From NCBI GenBank assembly GCA_027943245.1, contig JANDJZ010000662.1, positions 1-19,492 on the forward strand: a DNA stretch of 19,492 nt, given 5' to 3'. The DNA comes from Acanthamoeba sp. SK_2022b (lineage: Eukaryota; Discosea; Longamoebia; Acanthamoebidae). The translations under genes were made by a program, and so were the position numbers. The notes under the pieces are model-generated. The model was given only the letters and a program-made list of their open reading frames with translations, made no database searches and was not told the DNA's origin. Positions 10,927-19,476 of this stretch are shown in pieces; position 1 is the stretch's first letter, and each line of letters starts with the position of its first letter.

Positions 10927-13494
10927 TGTCATGTCTCTGTGTGTATTCGTGTGTGGTGGTGAGGGAGGGGTGCTGATTGCTTACGCACGGTGTTGTCCCC
11001 AGATCATATCGCAGTCAAACACGCGAGGATGGGAGCGCGAGGAGATCATGGGGCTGATCTCGAAGCTGGGCGCCAAGTACAACCGCAGCATGCCCAACGA
11101 GAACAACGTCATCCTCATCATCGCCACGTACGTCGACGCCTGCCGCCCCGTTATCATCGCCGCTTGCCCCCCCCCCCCAATGCGTTGACTGCGGCGCGCT
11201 CACCCTTCGTTTCGACACCACAGAGCCGACGGCGCGGCCAAGAGCGAGAAGGTGGTCATGGCCAAGGAGTGGGGCGTCCCGGTCGTCACCAAGGTCCACC
11301 CTCCTTGGCTCGCGCTGCCGTGTGGTGTGGTGTGGTCTCAAAGAGTCTCCTGCTTGGCTCACGCCGGTGGTCGTGTGGTTCGTGGATTTCTTGCAGGAGT
11401 GGCTCTACGATTGCGCGCGCAAGTGGCGCCGCATAGACCCAGTAGCCGAGGGCTACGTGGTCTCTCTGGGCGCCCTCGAAGGCGGCGGCAAAGAAGGAGC
11501 TTCCAAGGCCGAGCCTGCCAACGCTGGCACGTCACCACAAACACACTCCACACACACGCACACCACACACAACACGCACGTACACACGCGTGTGGTTCCG
11601 CTAACCAATACATGTGCAGGGAAAGATAAGAAGAAGGTCAAGAGCGAGGCCGGCGACAAGGAGAAGGCGGGGAAGGGCGACGCCAAGGAACGACGCGCGG
11701 GAGGCGGCGACGAGCAGGAGGAGCACGACGAGCACGACGAACTGGGCTCTGGCGCCAAGAAGGCCCCGCCCCCACGCGCCAGGGAGATCTCCACCACGAA
11801 GCGCTGCACGCAGTGCGGGGCCACCAAGACGCCGTGCTGGCGCAAGGGCGCCGACGGCGTGCGGTCGCTCTGCAACGCGTGCGGGCTCAAGTTCTCGGCC
11901 GAGCTGCGGCGCAAGACCTCCAAGCACGACGTCCGCAAGCGCAAGCGCGACAGCGGCGGCGCGTTTGACGACCTGGACGACGATGAAGACATCGACGCTC
12001 GATTGAACAGGCGGCGCAGCCTCGCGGCGAGCGGCGGTGGCAGCAGCGCTGCGAAGCGACGGCGCAGCGGGGCCGACGGCATGAGCGAGGGCGACGCGCT
12101 GATCGACGACGACGACGAGGATGGCGCCGTTATCGGCGGAGGAGGCGAGGATGACAACCTCGACGCCGTGCAGCGGCGGGTGCGGCGGATGATGGCCTCC
12201 CAGGACTCCAAGGGCCGCTACCACTTTGCCTTCTCCTGCCTCTCCAAGCAGGCCACCGCTCAGCTCAAGCGGATCGTCACCAAGCTCGGCGGTACTCCCC
12301 TCTCCTCCCTCTTCCGTGTATCGTGCGCTGACGCCGGACTCTCTCTCTCTCTCTCGCTCGCTCGCTCACTGATGGACGCGACAGGCACCTACAGCGATTT
12401 GTGGGAGTCTGGAGTCACCACGCATCTCGTACTGGTGCGCTATACCCCCCCCCACAACTCTCCCTGCGGTGGCTCGGATGGCGGCGTTGTCTGACGCGAT
12501 CCCGTGTGGGCTGCGCAGGGCACGCTCCGTCGCACGGAGAAGATGTTGTGCGCGTGCGCCTCTGGCAGCTGGGTCCTGCAGCCCACCTACCTGTACACGC
12601 CTCCCCTCCTCCCCCCTTTCCCCCGCGCCATCGATCGCGTCGCCTCACCGTCGTGTTGTGTGTATGTGTGTGCGCGCGCCGTCAGGACCAAGTCGGACAA
12701 GAAGGGTCGTTTCCTGCGCGAGGAGGAGTTTGAGTGGTACGACGAGGATTGGGACGACGAGCAGGAGAAGCGGATCTGGGCCGGCTGCATGCGTCGCCAC
12801 CGACTGAACCTGCTCGAGTACGCCGACGCCTCCTCTCTCTCTCTCTCTCTCTTCACGCCCGTTCTTCTGTCCGGGCTCACACACGCCATCGTGTGTGCGC
12901 GCGCTTACAGAACGGGCAAGCGTTCGTTCGAGGGCTGGGAATTCCATCTCGTGGGCGACACCGAGCCCATGCCGGACATCATGGCCAAGATCATCGAAGC
13001 CGGTAACGACCTCTTTCAATTCATTTTTACCTGTTTTATTTTGCTTTATAATTTATTTTACTTTATTATTAATTTTTTCACTGCCACCGGCCTGACTGTT
13101 GGCTTTGCGTCAGGCGGCGGCAAGCTGATATCGACGCGGTCTCTGGTCAAGCTGAAGAAGCACAAGGTGAGCGGGCCCACCACCACACCACCACCACCAA
13201 CAACAACGCAACGGAATGCGTGATTGCGTGCGTGTGTAGACTGCTGACGGGGGCGGGGTCTTGCAGGAGCACCGGTACGGCCTGATCGGGTCCAACGCCG
13301 ACAAGAGGGCGGTGCGAAGGCTCACCGAGGTGGGCATCCCGTGCGTCGACTCCATCTACCTCCCCACCTTCCTCTGCGACCGTCACGCTCCCGCGGTGGT
13401 ATCGACCCCTCTCCCTTCTCTCCTTTCTCTCCTGCGGGCAACTCAACCCATGGCCCTCTTCTTGGCTCGCGCGCAGGACGACTTCTTCATCTGA
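8003..13494 (+). CDS. TopBP1-like six-BRCT protein with GATA zinc finger (19 exons)
   Basis: Exons: 8003-8305, 8419-8559, 8686-8793, 8910-9026, 9142-9215, 9307-9953, 10073-10560, 10691-10846, 11003-11127, 11224-11293, 11397-11526, 11620-12291, 12385-12434, 12519-12592, 12686-12817, 12911-13002, 13114-13166, 13267-13398, 13477-13494; 3582 nt, 1193 aa. After a Ser/Thr/Pro-rich N-terminus come BRCT1 (81-165, W151) and BRCT2 (171-250, W242), a Lys/Glu/Gly-rich linker, a possible winged helix (about 455-495), BRCT3 (556-655, W645), BRCT4 (676-765, W745), a GATA finger (C849, C852, C871, C874), an acidic stretch, BRCT5 (985-1080, W1045) and BRCT6 (1102-1180). BRCT5 carries RRTEK and later FLREEEFEW, as in TopBP1 BRCT7 and what follows it. 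BRCT repeats bind phosphorylated partners; a nuclear replication-checkpoint scaffold role is inferred. The intron before exon 12 needs a GC donor or is retained. PTIP or Rtt107-type scaffolds are alternatives, but I favour TopBP1. Confidence 0.87.
8608..8662 (+). repeat. Compound (CT)n(GT)n microsatellite in an intron
   Basis: About 20 nt of CT then about 34 nt of GT in intron 8560-8685 of BRCT1. Confidence 0.95.
8811..8835 (+). repeat. (TC)12 microsatellite in an intron
   Basis: Pyrimidine run in intron 8794-8909 of the BRCT gene. Confidence 0.95.
10650..10689 (+). repeat. Compound (CT)n(CA)n microsatellite abutting an acceptor
   Basis: About 20 nt of CT followed by about 20 nt of CA; the last CA is part of the splice acceptor (exon 8 starts at 10691). 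Confidence 0.95.
10871..10923 (+). repeat. (CA)n microsatellite, about 53 nt, in an intron
   Basis: Perfect CA run near the 5' side of intron 10847-11002, between BRCT3 and BRCT4 coding exons. Confidence 0.95.
11799..11920 (+). other. GATA-type zinc finger within the BRCT protein
   Basis: The order is C-T-Q-C, then 18 residues including TPCWRKG, then C-N-A-C-GLKF. The C-x2-C-x18-C-x2-C spacing and the TPxWRxG and CNACG signatures are diagnostic of GATA fingers. A basic stretch (LRRKTSKHDVRKRKR) follows, as expected for DNA binding or nuclear import. It lies in one exon between BRCT4 and BRCT5, so it is not an annotation chimera of two genes: the same open frame runs on into BRCT5. Confidence 0.92.
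12833..12852 (+). repeat. (CT)n microsatellite in an intron
   Basis: Short CT run in intron 12818-12910. A similar but shorter CT run followed by GCTC units lies at 12339-12367 in intron 12292-12384. Confidence 0.9.
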
Positions 13495-13619
13495 TCGATG
13501 ACCACGCAGGCCCACCCCCCGATACTCTCTCCTACACGTGCAACGTGTTCTATCGTTGTGTCATTCCAACCTACTCAATACAACCCACCCAACCAATCAC
13601 CAGCAGCGCACGTATTAAA
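13495..13619. other. Convergent intergenic gap with ATTAAA at 13614-13619
   Basis: Only 125 nt separate the stop of the BRCT gene (+) from the stop of the PH-domain gene (-). ATTAAA at 13614-13619 is a common variant poly(A) hexamer and could serve the + transcript, 120 nt after its stop and directly next to the other gene's stop codon. If used, the two 3' ends overlap and the transcripts are antisense to each other at their ends. No AATAAA is seen on the minus strand. Confidence 0.45.
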
Positions 13620-14438
13620 TCATTGGCCCACTGTTCCTTCAGGGCCTGGTCCGCTTGTTGCGTCCAGCTCGCCGCTACGGCGCGTGCCGGGCTCCTCCTC
13701 TTGCTGGGTTGTTGTGTCGACGGACGGTGGCGCCGATCGTCTCTCGGCCTCTTCCTCTTCTTTTCCGTCGTCCTCACCTTCTTCATCGCCGTCGTCCTCT
13801 TCGCGTTCTGCCTTCTCCGCTGGCTCCGCCGCTTCGTTCTTGGTTGGCTCCTCTTCGCTCTTTTGATAGGATGTGCCATTGTCGCTTTTGTCGACACTCG
13901 GGGAGCTGCCAGAGGGCTCGGGGCAGCTCGGAGACGTCTCTCGTTCGTCGCTCTTGACATCTTCCTCGGTGTTGTTCTGTTGTCCTCCTTCATCGTTCTC
14001 CTTCTTTTTCTTCTTGCCCTTCTGCTTTGTTTGTTGCTTCTTTTTCTTTGACTCCTTCTTCTTCTCCTTCTTCTGTTGCGCGTCGTCTTCGAGGGCTCGG
14101 CTGGTCTGAGTCTCCGGCGAGCTGGTCCACAGGCGGCCGCTGCTGGTCAGTCCCTCGCCGCCGTCGCTCCTGCTGATGCTGGAGGTCGTCGTGCCCGAGC
14201 CTTCGAGCTGGCCTCGCGCTCGGCGACGTTCCTCGCGGACGACGCGGGACACGCTCAGCTTCATGGCCTCGAGCCACTTGCTCGTGGCGAAGTACTCCTC
14301 GGCGAAGAGGTAGTACATTCGCCTGGGGGCTCTGCGCGGCGACGTGGGCCCTCGCGAGCTCTCCCTGCTGCTGATCACGATGCACGGTCGCACTACGCAG
14401 CGCATCAGAGTGAGTATAGGTTTGTGTGTTGTGTTGTG

Positions 14439-14502
<64 letters not shown>

Positions 14503-15475
14503 CGCGCGCGCGCGCGCGCCTACTCTCAAACTGGGCGTTGGTGTAGCGCTCCTCGAGGGCAAGCTTGGCGCTCAGCAGGTCAATCTTGCCCAGCAGTTTT
14601 CTCTGTGCAGGGCCACACCGAATGGGAGGGGGGAAAGAAGTCAAAAGCTGCTCGTGGGTCCAATGATGTGCGGTGCACGAACGGTGTCGGCTGCACGGTA
14701 GTAGAGCTTGGCGTCTTTTAGGATGAACCATCGCTCCTTCCACGTCTTCCACTTACCGCCTGCGGGCGCCCACCAACCAACATAAAACAAAAGGTTACCG
14801 AGGATCGACCAATGGGAGTGATCTAAGTAGTGGTCATGGCAGATAGAAACCCTCTTTCCACAGGAGGCCGTCCTTCTCGGCTGGGCCTTCTGCTTCGACA
14901 GGGTTCAGCGCTGCCTCCTGCTCCGCGCTGGCCGGATCGGCGACGCCCCGAAATTGGAAGATATTGGCCAGCGAATGGGTGCGCAACCGGCCCGCAAGAG
15001 TAGGGCGCCGCTCCCTCTCTGCGGTGCCTTCGCTTTCGTCGCCTTCGTTCTTCACCTTTCTGGTTACAGGCACCGCTTTCTTGGGCGTAGGAGGCGTCTT
15101 CTTCGTTCTTTTGTCTACGGCAACGCTTGCGTTTCCTTCGGTGTCCTCCAGCTTCTTCGCTTTCTGTGCCTTTGGCTCGTTCTCTCTGGGGACCTCCCCG
15201 CAAGCCGCATGAGGTGCGGGCGATGCGGTGTCCCCGTCTTCTTCAGTCTCACCCAAATCTGTTGCCACTACAACATCGTCTACCACCTCGTCTTCTACCT
15301 CGTTGACATTTCTTTCGTTGTTCTTTGTCTCTGCACCATTCGGGGCGTGAGTGTCTCTGCCTTCGTCGAGGGCCGCCGCGAGAATAGGTTCGTCTTGGTG
15401 TGCCGGCGTGTTTACCACGTTGTTGCTGGACGAGGAGAACAGGGCGTGCCTCAGCTTCTGTACTAGCGACGCCAT
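13620..15475 (-). CDS. PH-domain protein with Lys/Glu-rich C-terminal tail (4 exons)
   Basis: Minus-strand exons: 15475-14851, 14759-14683, 14602-14524, 14392-13620; 1554 nt, 517 aa. The PH domain spans about residues 204-308: LLWKEG, then GKWKTWKERWFILKDAKLYY across exon 2, GKIDL, FEMRPCIVI, and the C-terminal helix FAEEYFATSKWLEAMK with the invariant Trp (W300). The basic loop SPRRAPRR lies before the last strand. Every splice joint falls inside the domain and restores its consensus, so the exon model is well supported. The N-terminal 200 residues are acidic and low in complexity; the tail after 308 holds a Ser/Thr-rich stretch, a Lys-rich block (KKEKKKESKKKKQQ) and a Glu/Asp block. PH domains bind phosphoinositides or proteins at membranes; no catalytic domain is visible, so an adaptor role is inferred. 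Confidence 0.85.
14439..14519 (-). repeat. Compound (GT)n(GC)n microsatellite in an intron of the PH gene
   Basis: On the + strand about 62 nt GT then 18 nt GC. It lies in minus-strand intron 14523-14393, so the pre-mRNA reads (GC)n then (CA)n after the donor. Confidence 0.95.
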
Positions 15476-15837
15476 GCTGCACGAGAGTGAAAGGAACTGG
15501 CCTTGCTCCAGGCAAACCTCTATGTGCGCTGACTCATTTGCGCGGCGGAGTTGGTGTTGGCGGTGAATTGTGATTCATTCCCTCTGTTGCGCACCATTGG
15601 CCTGATGTATTTAAATAATTATGTGTTGGTTCCAACCACTTCAGACATCGTTATGATGATGCTGCAAAGCTTTCGCGTGGAAGAGCTCTTGTTGGATTAT
15701 GCGCAGTGTCGGACCCACCGTGCCAGTTGGTTGATGGGTATCTTCCCGAGCCAAGGAGATCGATATAAACCGTCCGACAAAAATCACAAAAATAACAAAA
15801 AGAGAAAACAAGAAAAATCAACAATAACCGGGCGAAG
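15476..15837. promoter_or_regulatory. Shared divergent promoter region (362 nt)
   Basis: The PH gene (-) starts at 15475 and the isomerase gene (+) at 15838, so this gap must carry both promoters. It is AT-richer than the genes. It holds a TATA box for the isomerase gene (15764-15769) and an AT-rich block TATTTAAATAATTATG near 15607-15622, whose complement could act as the TATA-like element of the PH gene about 135 nt from its start. Confidence 0.6.
15764..15769 (+). promoter_or_regulatory. TATAAA box of the isomerase gene
   Basis: Exact TATAAA, 69 nt upstream of the ATG at 15838, followed by an A-rich leader. The position suits a short 5' leader. Confidence 0.6.
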
Positions 15838-17477
15838 ATGGGGTTCACGGCGATCGCTGTTGAGGTGAGGGAGGGAGTGCAGGTCCTTCGGTTGAACAGG
15901 CCCACCCGCAAAAACGCGTTTAATCACGAAATGTACGAGGAATGCATCGTTGCCCTGGCCCAAGCCAAAACAGATGAAAACATTCGTGCGATTGTACGCA
16001 GCCTTCTTGTGATCTCGTTACTCCTGATTTCATTCACCACACCGCGCAGCCCCGTTCCCCTTCCCCTTCTCACTCGTGTCTTCGCAGTTGTTGACGGGAG
16101 CGGGCGACTACTTCAGCAGCGGCAACGACCTCGCCAACTTCATGCGCGGCGACCCTTCCGACGTCAGCCCGGCCAAGGGTACACCCCTCACTCACAAGCC
16201 TCCCTCTCACCTCTCCTCCTCCTTGAGCTAACGCTGCTCCGCCACGACACGCGTGCCGTCCAGACCTCCTGACGCGGTTCGTGAACGCGTTCATCCTCTT
16301 CCCCAAGCCCATCGTTGCCGCGGTCAACGGACCCGCTGTCGGTGCTGCGCCCTGCCCTCTCCTAATAATTTTTTTTCAATTAATATTAATATTAAATTAT
16401 AATAATAAATATACAGGCATTGCTGCGACGATTCTCGGACACTGCGACCTCGTCTACGGCTCCGACACGTATCGCCTCACGCACACGCACACACGCACAC
16501 ACGCACACGCACACGCACACGCACACGCACACACGCACGCTTCACGTGTTGCTGATGCAGTGGCTGGCCTGGCGTTGTGCGTGCATTGTGTGCGTGTTCT
16601 CTCCACGCGCTCGGGCCATAGATGTTCGTTGCACACGCCGTTCATGCAGCTGGCGCAGAGCCCCGAGGCCTGCTCCTCCCTCATCTTCCCCGAATCGATG
16701 GGCGCTCTCAAGGTAAGCCCACCCCCCACGGGAGCTGAGTCGCATGTCGACACAAATCAATGGCCGTGAAAGCGCGTTGACTGGCGCAAGCAACGCCGTG
16801 GCAGGCCAACGAGATGCTCCTGCTGGGCAAGAAGTTCTCGGCGCAGGAGGCCCTGAGGGCCAACCTCCTCAACGACGTGTTCCCCGAAAAGGAGGACAAG
16901 TTCACCGAGAAGGTGCGTCGACCACGCCTTTACTTGTGTAGGTGTGCTCTCTCCCCGCCTGTTGGGGGCTCACCGCCCCCCTTCTCTCTCGCCTTCGCAG
17001 GTGTTTGCCATCGCGCGGCAGCTGGCCTCCTATCCGCCCGAGGCCGTCCAGCTGTCCAAGAGGGTACCCGCATCCTCCACTACGAAGCGCAGTTCCGCGT
17101 TGATTGCTCGCATCGACTGATCGGTCGCCACCTTGGGTCACGCGTTGCGTTGCGTTGCGTTGCGTTGCGTTGCGTTGCGTTGCGTTGCGTTGCGTTGCGT
17201 TGCGTTGCGTTGCGTTGCGTTGCGTTGCGTTGCGTTGCGTTGGATCAGCTGATCCGCAACAACCGGCGGCTCGCTCTGCTCGACGCGGTCAACAAGGAAG
17301 AGGTCGAGCTGCTCGGAGACCGGTTCGCCGCCCTCCCTCCCCCTCTCTGCTGCGACCTGCACCGAACGTGCGAGAGCTCACACGTCGTTTGGCGTGCGTG
17401 TGTTCAGGTGGGTCTCGGCCGAGTGCATCCAAGCGGTCATGGCCTTCATGTCCCGTAGGCAGAAGGCCAGCCTCTGA
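15838..17477 (+). CDS. Enoyl-CoA delta-isomerase 2-like (3,2-trans-enoyl-CoA isomerase), 9 exons
   Basis: Exons: 15838-15993, 16088-16178, 16264-16341, 16417-16468, 16622-16712, 16805-16912, 17001-17063, 17249-17322, 17408-17477; 783 nt, 260 aa, the normal length for the catalytic domain alone. It is a crotonase-fold enzyme: VLRLNRPTRKNAFN at the N-terminus, oxyanion-hole loops TGAGDYFSSGNDL (55-67) and NGPAVGIAA (104-112), and the isomerase signature SPEACSSLIFP with the presumed catalytic base E141. ANEMLLLGKKFSAQEA and NDVFP follow as in the ECI2 branch. It would move cis-3 or trans-3 double bonds to trans-2 during beta-oxidation of unsaturated fatty acids. There is no N-terminal acyl-CoA-binding domain as in animal ECI2. 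The C-terminus KASL is not a canonical SKL-type peroxisomal signal, so location is unsettled. The start follows a TATA box and no upstream in-frame exon was recognised. Confidence 0.92.
16479..16538 (+). repeat. Imperfect CACACG/CACGCA microsatellite in an intron
   Basis: CA run with regularly placed CG steps in intron 16469-16621 of the isomerase gene, directly after the donor. Confidence 0.85.
17142..17241 (+). repeat. Twenty perfect copies of GCGTT in an intron
   Basis: Exactly 100 nt of the pentamer with no mismatch, in intron 17064-17248 of the isomerase gene. It ends seven bases before the acceptor TCAG. A CGACTGATC branch-like motif lies before the array (near 17114). Confidence 0.98.
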
Positions 17478-17846
17478 AGAAGAACAAGAAGACGACTACA
17501 ACACAGGAAGAGGGGGAGGGGCAGTTTTCCTTCTCCTTCTTATCGCCGCAAGAGACAACCAACCGACGGTCTTGGCCTTTGGCTCCGACGAATGGGGTGC
17601 GGGCCCACACATGAACAACACATTAACGAAGAGGGGGAGGGGGGGGGGCGCAATAAAGGCCCCAAATGAAGGGCTTTGACAGGTGAGGTAGGCAATATCA
17701 CACCTGGCTGAGAACACAAAGGTGTGGCCTCGAGTGGATAACGAGAGAAGGGAGTCCAGGCCTCTTGAAATCGAAGTTGAAGGGAGGAGGGGAAAAAGAA
17801 GAAGAAGAGAAGGTCGCTGCATAATCGATACTGATAGGCCTAGGAG
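17478..17846. other. Intergenic gap between isomerase and Ras/RasGEF genes
   Basis: These 369 nt hold the 3' end of the isomerase transcript and the promoter of the next gene. A purine-rich 14-mer GAAGAGGGGGAGGG occurs twice, near 17508 and near 17628. The second copy runs into ten consecutive G (17639-17648), just before AATAAA at 17652-17657. No clear TATA box precedes the ATG at 17847. Confidence 0.55.
17652..17657 (+). terminator. AATAAA poly(A) signal, likely for the isomerase gene
   Basis: Canonical hexamer 175 nt after the isomerase stop, preceded by a G-run and in a gap with no other + strand gene end. Confidence 0.5.
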
Positions 17847-19080
17847 ATGCTCCAGAGGCGGATCTCTCAGAGGAGGGACAACAGCCAGAGGGGCAGGGGC
17901 GGATCGCGCACCTCGCCAGGTGGCCCCTCCCGGGCGAGCCATCGCCTTTCGGTCTACGAGCTCCCTCCTGCCGGCGACAAGGACCCCCTGCAATTCAAAA
18001 TCGTACGTAAAACGTTCAATTCTGCATCTGAATGGAAGAGACTTTGAATGGCCTTTGGTACAAAGATTTTTGTGGCTCTTTGTTGATCCAAATCCAATTT
18101 AACTTTATTACCTTTTTGCTAATTTTTAATTATTATCCGAAATATATTAATATTTGGGCCCTACGCGCGCAGTTGGTGATGGGCGCGGCGGAGACCAACA
18201 AGACGCAGCTGCTCATCCAGTACGTCGTGCCCTCGGCGGTCGCCTCGTCGGCCGGCGATGCCGCTGCCTCGTCGGGCGCCGATGCCAAGGACGACCAGCT
18301 CGGTGCGTTGCGAGCTGCCTCCCGACCTACTCCAGCCTGCCAGGCGCGCGTGTGCTAACCGCGCGGTTCATATCGCGTTGCCTCGTGGTGGCTCTCTCTC
18401 TCTCTCTCTCTCCACGCAGACGTGTGCTGCAGCTGGCGCAAGCGGGTGACTATCGAGGGCGTGGACTTCATCCTGGACCTCAGGGACATCCCCTGCGGCG
18501 ACTCGGCCACCTCTGCCTGCGTCGACCTGGTTCGTGTGCGACGTGTGTGCAGAGTCTGATGGACGCGTGATGTGGGCTGACCCTTCAGATGGCAACACAC
18601 ACACACGCGCGCACGCACACAGGACATCAAAGAAGCGGACGGCGTGATGATCATGTACAGCGTGGCGTCGAAGCAATCGCTGCAGGAGGCGGTGCAGATG
18701 AAGGGATACGTCACCCGCAAGCGATTCGAGCGTGCCAAGGACCAGACGGAGAGCAACGCCTCGGTCATCCCCATCATCCTCGTCGGCGCCGACCACGGCA
18801 CCCAAAAGCGGGAGATTCCATGGGAAGACGGTGCCAGTCTCCGCCCCCTTAAACTCACGCACGCGCGCACGCACACGCGTTGACATTCGAATGTGTTGGT
18901 GGGATGCAGGCAAGGAGGTGGCGCTCAGCTGGCAGTGCCCCTTTGCCGAGATGACGCCGGACCCGGCCAGGATCAGCAAATGCTTCGAGGAGCTGGTCAA
19001 GGAGATCTACCGGTACGCGCCCCACCACCTCAACTCCCTCTCTCACTCCAAACTAAGCTGCGCGTGCGCGTGCGTGCGTG

Positions 19081-19166
<86 letters not shown>

Positions 19167-19411
19167 TGCGTGGAACAGGTACAAGTTCACGCCCGCAGGA
19201 CAGCCCGTGATCACGCCGGCGATGAAGGAGGCCAAGAAGGCCGCCTTCCGGTACACGCGGGCGGATGCGCCCGATCTGCAGTTCGTGCAGGGCGGCGAGG
19301 AAGACGTGCAGCCACGCATCAAAGCCGCCTCGCTCGAGCGGCTGGTCGAGCGGCTGACCTACGACAAGTATCCCTGTACGCCCACCGCACACACGCACGC
19401 ACGCACGCACG

Positions 19412-19476
<65 letters not shown>

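Noticed and set aside
13341..14051. 236-codon + strand open frame ending in a Leu/Phe-rich hydrophobic stretch
   Set aside because: It is the mirror of Lys/Glu codons of the minus-strand PH gene. The minus-strand reading has a recognisable PH domain with four well-placed exons; this one has no domain.
14954..15466. 170-codon + strand hydrophobic open frame
   Set aside because: It lies antisense to exon 1 of the PH gene and has no family resemblance; the GC-rich composition explains its openness.
17142..17241. Possible CRISPR array or satellite
   Set aside because: The unit is only 5 nt with no spacers, in an intron of a eukaryotic gene; it is a simple tandem repeat.
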